A stretch of DNA of 64,000 nt, taken from contig JAABTF010000001.1 of assembly GCA_011389965.1 (NCBI GenBank), positions 39,716 through 103,715 of the forward strand, written 5' to 3'. The position numbers and the translations under genes were made by a program. This document shows positions 1 through 9,999 of the stretch, one piece after another (position 1 is the stretch's first letter; each line of letters starts with the position of its first letter). The notes beneath the pieces are model-generated. The model was not told where the DNA came from. It saw only the letters and a program-made list of their open reading frames with translations, and made no database searches. Source of the DNA: Halothiobacillus sp. (GTDB lineage Bacteria; Pseudomonadota; Gammaproteobacteria; Halothiobacillales; Halothiobacillaceae).

Positions 1-553
1 TCGTTTCGCGTACCTGCGCATCGTTCAGGACGGGTGTCTTGAATGTGCGGATGTAACGCGCGTAACTACCACCACGGGTAACGTTGGCCGGCATCGGCGT
101 CTTGAAGATGCTCTCACCGGTAAAGGCGACGATGGAATGGATCACCTCCGCAGGCACGTCGAGCATCGCCTCGAGCGCCTTGACGTGCTTGTAGTTCTGC
201 CAAAGCGGGTTCTGGAACGGAACCGTCTTGCGGTAGATCTTCTGGGTCCATTTCGGCTGTTTCTCGCCGCCGAAGATCCAGCCCTTCATGTGCTTGGTCT
301 CGACCACGAAGATGCCGAACCGGGAAACGAAGACGTGGTCGATCTGCGTGGTGCCGTCCGGGGTGGGCACCGTAACGTTGTGCATCGCGTGATCGACGTC
401 GGCGGGCAACCGGAGCCGCGCGGCTAGCTTTACCAGGAACTCGCCGACCATGCCCTTGAACCGGGGCGTCTTAATCAGTGCGAGCACCATGGCAAGCGGG
501 ATTAACCACCACATGGTGCCAAGCGTACTCACGATCGCGGGAAGGAAGTCCAT
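1..553 (-). CDS. NERD (nuclease-related) domain protein, C-terminus truncated by window edge
   Basis: Reverse-strand reading from ATG at 553: MDFLPAIVSTLGTMWWLIPLAMVLALIKTPRFKGMVGEFLV...DHVFVSRFGIFVVETKHMKGWIFGGEKQPKWTQKIYRKTVPFQNPLWQNYKHVKAL, a typical NERD motif; runs off the left edge. Confidence 0.8.
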   Translation of the reverse strand, partial: MDFLPAIVSTLGTMWWLIPLAMVLALIKTPRFKGMVGEFLVKLAARLRLPADVDHAMHNVTVPTPDGTTQIDHVFVSRFGIFVVETKHMKGWIFGGEKQPKWTQKIYRKTVPFQNPLWQNYKHVKALEAMLDVPAEVIHSIVAFTGESIFKTPMPANVTRGGSYARYIRTFKTPVLNDAQVRET

Positions 554-897
554 TTCGCCGCTTTTCCTGAAAAATCGTATACCAGCTTTGCGAACCGGAG
601 AATGGGCACGCCGCGGGGCTGGGCGAACGTGCTCGCCTCGGCGTGCTTGTCTCGCGGTCGCCGGTCCAGTCCCGGAACGAGAAATCGACGATCTCGAGTT
701 ATCCCGACTGAGAGACCGGGTAGAAAGAGAGCCACAGGCGGCGGGTATCCACGACGGACCATCCAGCCCCGATGGCAGGGAATCGACTGGCTTCCGCCTG
801 CCCTGGCATCCAGCCCGACCCCGTCATCAGGAAGAAACCATCATCACTGCATCATGGTCGCGGAATTATCCTTCCTGCCTGGCTCGAGAATCGGCGA

Positions 898-1142
898 TGC
901 CCCTTTCGACTACCGGTTTGACCGGCAAGCTATTCGGGCGAATCCGGAAATGGGTCCTGATCGGACTGGGCGCCGTTTTCGTCGTAGCCGGCTTTCTGAC
1001 CTTCTGGCTGCCACTGCCCATCGGCATACCGTTGCTGTTGATCGGGTTCGCCCTGCTCGGCCGACATTCGCCGCATGCGCGGCTCTGGCTGCGTCCCATC
1101 AAGCGACGCGCGAGCACGCTCTGGCGAGACCGCGCCCGCTGA
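898..1142 (+). CDS. small hydrophobic membrane protein
   Basis: MPLSTTGLTGKLFGRIRKWVLIGLGAVFVVAGFLTFWLPLPIGIPLLLIGFALLGRHSPHARLWLRPIKRR; two TM-like segments; internal start within ORF 450..1142. Confidence 0.6.
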
Positions 1143-1161
1143 TCGCCGCCATCTCCCACCG

Positions 1162-2088
1162 TCAGAACGCCCGGCGAACCCGCTGAAAGCCCATCACGCC
1201 CGCCAGGACAATCGCGCCGGCAATCACCCCGATCCCGCCGTTGAACAGCAGCGATGCGACCGTTTGCATCACGTCAGTCAGCCCATGGGTCATGGCCTCG
1301 AGCAGGTGATGGAGGAACGGCAGACCATGGGCGAGGATGCCGCCACCAACCAGGAACATCGCCACCATGCCGACGATCGACAACCCGCGCATGAACTTCG
1401 GCGCCGTGACGAGGATGCCGCGTCCGAGGGTTTCCTTGAAGCGCCCCCAGGCATCCGCACCCGCATCCTTCACCAGTGCCAGGCCCCAATCGTCGAGGCG
1501 CACGATGCCAGCGACCAGACCATAGACACCCACCGTGGCCACCAGCGCCACCAACGAGACCACCACGGTCTGCGTCCAGATGCCCGCCGCGCTCGCCGCG
1601 CCCAGGGCGATCACGATGATTTCCGCCGACAGGATGAAGTCCGTGCGGATCGCCCCACGGATCTGTTTGCGCTCCGCCTGTTTCATGTCCTTTTTCTCAT
1701 CCACCGCGGCCTCGCGGATCTCCTCTTTATGCGCCGCGTCTTCTTCGGCGTTGTGCAGCCACTTGTGGGCAATCTTCTCCGCCCCCTCGAAACACAGGAA
1801 CAGACCGCCGAGCATCAGCAGCGGCGTGATCAGCCACGGGAGGAAGGCGCTGATCAAGAGTGCAGCCGGCACCAGGATCAGCTTGTTGAGGAACGAGCCC
1901 TTGGCCACCGCCCAAACAACCGGCAACTCGCGGCTAGCGCCGGCGCCGGTGACCTGCTGGGCATTGAGCGCCAGATCATCGCCGAGCACGGCGGCGGTAT
2001 TCTTGGCCGCGATCTTGGAATAGACGCTGACGTCGTCGAGCAGCGTGGCAATGTCGTCGAGCAGGGCGAGTAGGCCGGCAGCCGCCAT
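1162..2088 (-). CDS. DUF808 family (YedI-like) membrane protein
   Basis: MAAAGLLALLDDIATLLDDVSVYSKIAAKNTAAVLGDDLALNAQQVTG is characteristic of this family. Confidence 0.88.
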   Translation of the reverse strand: MAAAGLLALLDDIATLLDDVSVYSKIAAKNTAAVLGDDLALNAQQVTGAGASRELPVVWAVAKGSFLNKLILVPAALLISAFLPWLITPLLMLGGLFLCFEGAEKIAHKWLHNAEEDAAHKEEIREAAVDEKKDMKQAERKQIRGAIRTDFILSAEIIVIALGAASAAGIWTQTVVVSLVALVATVGVYGLVAGIVRLDDWGLALVKDAGADAWGRFKETLGRGILVTAPKFMRGLSIVGMVAMFLVGGGILAHGLPFLHHLLEAMTHGLTDVMQTVASLLFNGGIGVIAGAIVLAGVMGFQRVRRAF

Positions 2089-2164
2089 GGCGTAATTTCC
2101 TTGGATTTCTTGGGTGAATCGATCAGTTCGAGGGTCCGCAGTGTGGCACACGTGTGCCGGGAGG

Positions 2165-2290
2165 TGCCGCCCCGACCGGCAGGCTTTGTTTGATTACATC
2201 GAGCGGTTCCACAACCTGATCGTCCGTCCGCGAATTCAGGCAGACGACAACGCATTTTCCCTTCACCCAACCGTCCGCGAAAAAGGCTAG
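2165..2290 (+). pseudogene. possible short remnant of an IS3-family transposase (OrfB C-terminal fragment)
   Basis: Plus-strand reading frame near 2165 contains DRQALFDYIERFHN, resembling the YIExFYNRxRRHS region of IS3-type OrfB, without a start codon or the rest of the gene. Confidence 0.3.
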
Positions 2291-2316
2291 CACTCAGGCA
2301 TACGCGACCAGCGGTA

Positions 2317-4965
2317 TCAACCGTCGCCAGTACGTCCCTCGTCTCCGAGGGCGGCGACCGCCGAGTGGATGATGTCGACGATTTCACGCTCGTCGCGGCC
2401 ATAGCCCTCCGGAGGGATGGGGTCACCGATGATCACTCGCACCCGTCCGGGACGCGGCAGGATTCGTCCGGGTGGCATCGCCTCCCTGGTCCCTTCGATC
2501 CACACGGGTATCACCGGCACCGGCTGTGCCCGCAGGACGCGACCGATGCCCGGCCGGAACGGCTGCAGGGTGCCGTCGGGAGATCGCCGACCTTCCGGAA
2601 ACCAGACCAGTGTGTGGCCGCGCTCGAGGGTGGTGGCCGCCAGTGCCAGGCTACTGCGCGGCGCCGCGCCCGGATCGATGGGCAGCACATGTGCGATACG
2701 GCTGAACCCGCGGGAGAGAGGACCGGAAAACATCAGCTCCGTCCATCCGGCCCAGTACAGGGATTGCAGTTGGCGCGTGCTCAGGGCCCGTGTGAGCACG
2801 AGCGGATCGAGGGCGCTCAAGTGCCGTGGGGCGATCAGGTAGTGGCCGTTCTCGGGGATGCGACCGCGGATATCGACCCTCAGCAGGAGGCGGGTTACCA
2901 ACCTGACGAGGCCCAGCAACCCGCGATGGACGACTCTCCGCACTGGCCCCGGTGGAGTCAGCGCCTCTTCCTGCTCGGGTCCCAGCAACTGCTCCGGCGT
3001 TTCGAGAGCCTTCGCCAGATCCTCCGCTTGCTCGCCCGCCTCGGCGGAGGACGCCGCCTCGCGCAGCAGGTCCCGCACGGTGCTCACGCGGGCGATGGCC
3101 GTCTCGTCGAGTTCGATCCCCACCTGCTCGCGCAAGGCGAGGCTCAGATCCACCCAGCCGAGCGAGTCGATGTCGAGATCCCGACTCAGGCGGCTTTCCG
3201 GGGTAAGCCGCAGATCGCTATAGCGTTTCGCCAGGTAGTTCCACGTGCCTTCGGCAGACGGATCCGACAGCAATTGCTGGTCCTCGGGCGACATGGATTC
3301 CCGCGAGATCGGTTCCGGGGGTGCCTCGGGAACGCCTCCGCTTTCCCCCAGGCGCTCGAACAGTTGCTCGAGCTTGTGGCGGCGCAGCTTGCCGAGCCGG
3401 GTGCGCGGCAGCGGGTCGACGGCGATTCGTACGGTGCTTGGCCGATGGTGACTCGGCAGTCCGCGCGCCGCTTGCTCCACCGCCTGCTCGACACGCTGGC
3501 GAAAGTTCTCGTCATTGGCCTCGCGCAGTAACCCGGCCTCCGGCACCACCACCGCCGCGAGGCGGTCATCGTGCTCCAGGACCCCCGCCTCGCGGATGCT
3601 TTCGGCCGTCGTCAGGGCCTTCTCCACGCGCTCCGGGTCCACGTTCTCGCCGCCCGGGAGGACGATCATGCTGGACTTGCGACCACGCAGGTAGAGATAC
3701 CCGTCCTCGTCCAGCTCACCGAGGTCACCGGTATGAAACCAGCCGTCATCGTCCAGGTCCTCGGCGGTCTTTTCGGGCAGATTCCAGTAGCCGTCGAAGA
3801 CGTTCGGCCCCCGGGCCAGGATCTCGCCCTCCCCTTCATGGGCATCGATGCGCAGCTCCACCCCGGGCAGCGCGACGCCGGCACTCTCCAGGCGTATTTG
3901 CTCCGGGGCATTGAAGGTCAGGATCGGCGAGGTCTCGCTCAGTCCGTAGCCGGTCGCCACCTCCCAGCCCAGGCCCTGCAGCCTGCGCCCCAGGTCCGGG
4001 TCGAGGGCCGCGCCGCCCGCCACCATCAGGCGCAGGTCCGGGGCGAGGCGATTGCGCACCGGGGCGAACAGCCGGTGCCCCGGTCGCCAGCCCAGTCGGC
4101 GGCGGGCTGCCATGGACAGCCCCAGCAGGCCATGAAACATCGCGGCGGCCAGCCGCCCCCGGCCGACGATGCGCTCTTCCAGGACGCTGTACATCGCCTC
4201 GTAGAGACGTGGCACGCCCAGCATGACCGTCGCTTCGCCCTCACGTAGGGCCCGCACGATCTGCGGCCCCACCAGGGAGAAGGGAATGATGATCGGCGCA
4301 CCCAAGGTCAACGGGGTGAGGATCCCGACGGTGAAGGGATAGACATGATGGAAGGGCAACGGCACCAGGGCACGGTCCGTGCGATCCGCCAGGTCCAGTT
4401 CGCACAACGCCTCGACGTTGCTGGCCAGGTTGCGGTGGGTAAGCGGCACGCCCTTGGGCGGGCCCGTGGTGCCGGAGGTGTAGAAAATCGCGGCGAGGTC
4501 TTCGGCTGCCTCGACGGGTTCGGCCGCTTCGGCAGCCAGCAGCGCGCTCCAGGCCTTGTCGCTCTCCCCGTCATCCCCGAACAGACGCACCTGCGCATTC
4601 AGATCCAGCTCCAGGGCATCGATGCGTTCCCAAAGGCCGGTGCTGGTGAAGACGAAGGCCGGGTCACAGTCGCCCAGGGCATGGGCCAGATCTTCGTCGG
4701 GCATCTGGACGTCCAGGGGCACCACCACACCCCCGGCGTTCATGACGCCGAGCGCCGAGACGATCCAGTCGGCGCTGTTGGGGGCCATGAGCACCACCCG
4801 GCCACCGCGCTCGAGGCCAGCCTGCTTGAGCCCCGCGGCCAATCGACCGGTGCGCTCGAAAAGCTCGTCGCGGGTCGTCGTCTGGACCGACTCGCGGCCG
4901 AACGTCACTACAGCGGGTTGATCGCTCGGTACGGAACGCCCTGAAATCAATTCGGCGAGGGTCAT
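2317..4965 (-). CDS. trifunctional fusion: AMP-dependent acyl ligase + acyl-carrier-protein domain + PlsC-like acyltransferase
   Basis: 882 aa; YTSGTTGPPKGVPLTHRN and GWFHTGDLGELDEDGYLYLRGRKS (AMP-binding), DLDIDSLGWVDLSLALREQVGIELDE (phosphopantetheine attachment), APRHLSALDPLVL...WFPEGRRSPDGTLQPFRPGIGRV (acyltransferase). Confidence 0.9.
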   Translation of the reverse strand: MTLAELISGRSVPSDQPAVVTFGRESVQTTTRDELFERTGRLAAGLKQAGLERGGRVVLMAPNSADWIVSALGVMNAGGVVVPLDVQMPDEDLAHALGDCDPAFVFTSTGLWERIDALELDLNAQVRLFGDDGESDKAWSALLAAEAAEPVEAAEDLAAIFYTSGTTGPPKGVPLTHRNLASNVEALCELDLADRTDRALVPLPFHHVYPFTVGILTPLTLGAPIIIPFSLVGPQIVRALREGEATVMLGVPRLYEAMYSVLEERIVGRGRLAAAMFHGLLGLSMAARRRLGWRPGHRLFAPVRNRLAPDLRLMVAGGAALDPDLGRRLQGLGWEVATGYGLSETSPILTFNAPEQIRLESAGVALPGVELRIDAHEGEGEILARGPNVFDGYWNLPEKTAEDLDDDGWFHTGDLGELDEDGYLYLRGRKSSMIVLPGGENVDPERVEKALTTAESIREAGVLEHDDRLAAVVVPEAGLLREANDENFRQRVEQAVEQAARGLPSHHRPSTVRIAVDPLPRTRLGKLRRHKLEQLFERLGESGGVPEAPPEPISRESMSPEDQQLLSDPSAEGTWNYLAKRYSDLRLTPESRLSRDLDIDSLGWVDLSLALREQVGIELDETAIARVSTVRDLLREAASSAEAGEQAEDLAKALETPEQLLGPEQEEALTPPGPVRRVVHRGLLGLVRLVTRLLLRVDIRGRIPENGHYLIAPRHLSALDPLVLTRALSTRQLQSLYWAGWTELMFSGPLSRGFSRIAHVLPIDPGAAPRSSLALAATTLERGHTLVWFPEGRRSPDGTLQPFRPGIGRVLRAQPVPVIPVWIEGTREAMPPGRILPRPGRVRVIIGDPIPPEGYGRDEREIVDIIHSAVAALGDEGRTGDG

Positions 4966-5118
4966 GGGTATTGAGCCTAGGACGTTTTGCGGGATTTGCG
5001 CATCCCGTATGACGTCGGGACGGTTTCTGAAAGCTCGGCAAGGCCCTACTAAGCTCTATCCACGGCTCAAACCGCGAGCGTGATGACTCGCATTCCCTAC
5101 CCATCGGAGGAAAACTCA

Positions 5119-5319
5119 ATGGACCCAGAGCAGATCAAGGGCAACTGGAAGCAGATAAAGGGCGAGATCAAGAAAGAGTGGGGAAAACTGACCGATGACG
5201 ACCTCGTCGAGGCCGAAGGCCACCGCGACTACCTGATCGGCAAGATCCAGGAGCGTTACGGCATCAACAAGGACGAGGCCCGCGAACAGGTCGAGGCATT
5301 CGAGAAAAAGAAGCTCTGA
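5119..5319 (+). CDS. CsbD family stress-response protein
   Basis: MDPEQIKGNWKQIKGEIKKEWGKLTDDDLVEAEGHRDYLIGKIQERYGINKDEAREQVEAF; GGAGG-like RBS just upstream (catcggaggaaa). Confidence 0.93.
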   Translation: MDPEQIKGNWKQIKGEIKKEWGKLTDDDLVEAEGHRDYLIGKIQERYGINKDEAREQVEAFEKKKL

Positions 5320-5413
5320 CTGCCTGCCGCTTACGTCGGCGACTTCGGGTCAAAAAGCGAGACTCTGAAGCCGGATACGCCGGACTTGCCGACACCAAGC
5401 GGCGACACATCGG

Positions 5414-6073
5414 TCACTCGCCCAGGCTCGATCCCGTATCGATCCCGGTGCGCTCAGGGCCGCTGCCCTCCGGAGGTTTCACCCGCCACCAGGCCCAGAA
5501 CGCACTGCCCTCGATAGCGCATCCCAATCGCTGCAGCCACTCGGCCACCTTGTGGTTCGAGTTGTTCCAGAATGCGTAGGCCTCGGGATGCTCGACGAAG
5601 GCGAGATCGTAGGCGGCGTTGTATTTCAGGCTGGCGTGATTTTCCCGGTGAAGGCGTTCGAGCGAAGAGCGCAGGGTAGCCAACCGGTTCGTCTCGACCT
5701 GCAGCTCGTGAAGATCCTGGATGCCGACAATCAGCGCTGCGCGCACGCCGCCAGCGGTCATGTCTCCCTCGGTCTGACTCCGCCCTAGGCCGGCAGCGCT
5801 CGGCCAGAGCAAGGTCCGGCTCGCTTCCGTCCCTCCCGTCTCCACTTCGGCATACCAGCGCCAGTCACCGTAGGCGTAGCGGACAAAACCGTCGGGATGC
5901 GGGAGCACCAGACTGGAATGACGTCCGTGGTCCAGCACAAAGACAGCCTGCGGGTCCTCCACCAACGCGGGGGGCACGATGGTCGTGGCGCAGCCACCCA
6001 ACAGCAGGACCCAACCGCCAGCGAGGGCGGTGAAAGCGGGCATCCCAAAAACACGACGGAGACTGCGTGCCAT
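5414..6073 (-). CDS. putative lipoprotein, DUF2459-like
   Basis: Signal peptide plus lipobox LLGGC; FVLDHGRHSSLVLP and AFWNNSNHKVAEWLQRLGC resemble the DUF2459/TIGR02117 family. Confidence 0.65.
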   Translation of the reverse strand: MARSLRRVFGMPAFTALAGGWVLLLGGCATTIVPPALVEDPQAVFVLDHGRHSSLVLPHPDGFVRYAYGDWRWYAEVETGGTEASRTLLWPSAAGLGRSQTEGDMTAGGVRAALIVGIQDLHELQVETNRLATLRSSLERLHRENHASLKYNAAYDLAFVEHPEAYAFWNNSNHKVAEWLQRLGCAIEGSAFWAWWRVKPPEGSGPERTGIDTGSSLGE

Positions 6074-6189
6074 ATCAGCTCGTTGACCTTCGGTCGCTCG
6101 TTGGGAACAAACGGGGTGCCGGTGAGTGCGGATAGTTCTCAGCGTAGGCCAGAACGGCTTACTCGACCCACGGACACGGAGTCCATTGG

Positions 6190-6475
6190 GGCATTAGCAT
6201 GGACCCGCCCCGGGGTGGCGGATTTCCCTACGCTTTACCAAACGGCATCGGGAAAGCAGTAAGCGGCACATAGGCGTGGGGATGCCTTTTTCCCTTCGCC
6301 TTGCCGAGCGGCCGGGGTGCCGCAGGGTCGGCGCTACAGGGAGGTGGCGAACTGGGCCCGTCCGCCACACCCCGGACGGGAGGGAAGCCCGCAGGGCCAA
6401 GGCAGGGGGGCGCCCTTCTGTTTGGGCAAGCAAGAGAAAGTGCCTCGCGCGCCGAGCACGGCTCGACACAGAAAC
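6190..6475. other. non-coding GC-rich intergenic element with inverted repeats
   Basis: Perfect 8-bp inverted repeat cccgtccg (6357-6364)/cggacggg (6373-6380), plus cgcccttctgtttgggcaagcaagagaaagtgcctcgc; overlapping short ORFs on both strands look non-protein-like. Confidence 0.45.
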
Positions 6476-6557
6476 TGCATTATTTGAGGGCGTGCGAAAA
6501 CCTACCCTGAATCGGTAAAGCGATTCTGACTCTTTTCCAACAGCATGAATGTGTTTT

Positions 6558-6962
6558 TTAGTCTTCAGTTTTTACTTTTTCCCAAATGCCCTGAGAGTCC
6601 CGGTGATGAATCGCTTCGCCCATTAAGACTTTGAATCTCGTCCCATCATTGAGGACGCCTTCCCCTGACCCATTTCTCAGATTTGGCCCAGTTCTCATAA
6701 CCATCACTTTACCGTGCCGGCCATCACTGCAACTTACATCGGTCTGAAGCATTGGCGATCGAGTAAATTGATCGTATGTCCCCTCGCAAACATAACCGTC
6801 AATGTTTGAAACAGTGAAGCGACCACTAGAAAGACTTGCGACCGCCTCACCCATCAAAGGCTTTTCGACATCAGCTACATCAACCAAAAGCCCGGTCCTG
6901 ACGGAGCACCCAGACAAGACGGATAGAGCCAGCGCAAATGCCAAAAACTTCCTGCTGTTCAT
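6558..6962 (-). CDS. hypothetical lipoprotein
   Basis: MNSRKFLAFALALSVLSGCSVRTGLLVDVADVEKPLMGEAVASLSSGRF; signal peptide with lipobox LSGC; visibly lower GC than neighbours. Confidence 0.7.
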   Translation of the reverse strand: MNSRKFLAFALALSVLSGCSVRTGLLVDVADVEKPLMGEAVASLSSGRFTVSNIDGYVCEGTYDQFTRSPMLQTDVSCSDGRHGKVMVMRTGPNLRNGSGEGVLNDGTRFKVLMGEAIHHRDSQGIWEKVKTED

Positions 6963-7052
6963 AGTCACCCCTAACGACTTCCGTTTCCCTGTCTTGTTGG
7001 CCAAGTTGAGTTGAGCTGAGCCCAGCGTAAGCATGCATAAACACTCGGCTGC

Positions 7053-8549
<1,497 letters not shown>

Positions 8550-8606
8550 GGTGTCGGGTCTTCGTGGTTGGATGGGCCGGGTCGTCGGCGTGTCTGTCGA
8601 ATCAGT

Positions 8607-8676
8607 TGTGGGAGCGCCTTCAGGTGCGATGTCGTCGGGCTTTCGCTTCGCGTTTCGCGGCTAAAGCCGCTCCTAC
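8607..8676. repeat. REP-like inverted intergenic repeat
   Basis: gtgggagcgccttcaggtgcga ... ttcgcggctaaagccgctcctac: termini match the GTGGGAGCG..CTTCAG / CTAAAGCCGCTCCTAC pattern of proteobacterial REP elements; intergenic between lysS and prfB. Confidence 0.65.
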
Positions 8677-8693
8677 GGCGCAACTTCTGCGTT

Positions 8694-9792
8694 TTACAGG
8701 CCGCTCTTGAGACTGGCCTCGATGAACGGGTCGAGCTCGCCGTCGAGCACCGCCTGGGTGTTGCCGGTCTCGTGGCCGGTGCGCAGGTCCTTGATGCGGC
8801 TCTGGTCGAGCACGTAGGAGCGGATCTGGCTGCCCCAGCCGACGTCGGCCTTGGTGTCCTCGACGGCCTGGGCCTCGGCGCGGCGCTTTTGCATCTCCAG
8901 CTCGTAGAGCTTGGCCTTGAGCTGCTTCATGGCGCGGTCGCGGTTCTTGATCTGCGAACGCTCGGACTGGCAGGCCACCACGGTGCCGGTGGGCAGGTGG
9001 GTAAAACGCACCGCCGACTCGGTCCGGTTGACGTGCTGACCGCCGGCCCCGGAGGCGCGGTAGACGTCGGTGCGGATGTCGGACGGGTTGATCTCGATCT
9101 CGATGGCATCGTCGATCTCGGGGGAGACGAACACCGAGGCAAACGAGGTGTGGCGCCGGTTGTCCGAGTCGAACGGCGACTTGCGCACCAGGCGATGCAC
9201 GCCGGTCTCGCTGCGCAGCCAGCCGAAGGCGAACTCGCCCTCGAAGCGGATGGTCACCGACTTGATGCCGGCGACCTCGCCGTCGGAGATCTCGGTGATC
9301 TCGGTGGTAAAGCCGTGCTTTTCCGCCCAGCGCAGGTACATTCGCATCAGGATGGAGGCCCAGTCCTGGGCCTCGGTACCGCCGGCGCCGGCCTGGATGT
9401 CCATGTAGGCGTTGGACTCGTCCATCTCGCCGGAGAACATGCGGCGGAATTCGAGATCCTCGATCTGCTTCTCGAACTTGGCCACGTCGGCCTCGATCGA
9501 GGCGATGGTCTCCTCGTCGTCTTCCTCGCCGGCCATCTCCAGCAGGTCACGGGCGTCGGTCAGCCCGTCGCGCATGGTGGCGAGTGTCTCGACGATACGC
9601 ACCAGCGAGGCACGCTCCTTGTTGAGCGCCTGGGCGCGATCCGGATCGTTCCAGACGTCGGGTACCTCGAGCTCGCGGTCTACCTCTTCGAGGCGTTCCT
9701 GCTTCTGATCGAAGTCAAAGATACCCCCGGAGCGACTCGGAGCGCTCGATGAGGTTGTCGATACGATTCAGGATCGGGTTGATTTCGGCCAT
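8694..9792 (-). CDS. prfB: peptide chain release factor 2 with programmed +1 frameshift
   Basis: Frame 1: ATG at 9792 reads [25 protein letters not shown] then TGA (codon 26); the +1 frame continues to ORF 8694..9602 ([22 protein letters not shown]). Shift site cgggggtatctttgac at 9714-9729. Confidence 0.97.
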
Positions 9793-9999
9793 GTAATGCG
9801 GTTTCGCGTTGCGTTGAAAGACCGGCTAGTTTACTCAATGCACGCGGTTACCTCAAAGCGCATCCGCGCGGGCAGGCGGCCGGGCCAATTCGCCGTGAAA
9901 ACAGCCATGCCTCGCGCTTTTTGCTATGGCATGATGATGGCGCCTCGGCATCCGCCGGGTGGCCGAAATTTCGTCTTCCACGGGGACGTACACGCGATC

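Noticed and set aside
6194-6518. Short ORFs on both strands (91, 80, 69 aa)
   Set aside because: Arg/Gly/Pro-rich, overlapping in several frames, no RBS; treated as non-coding structured DNA.
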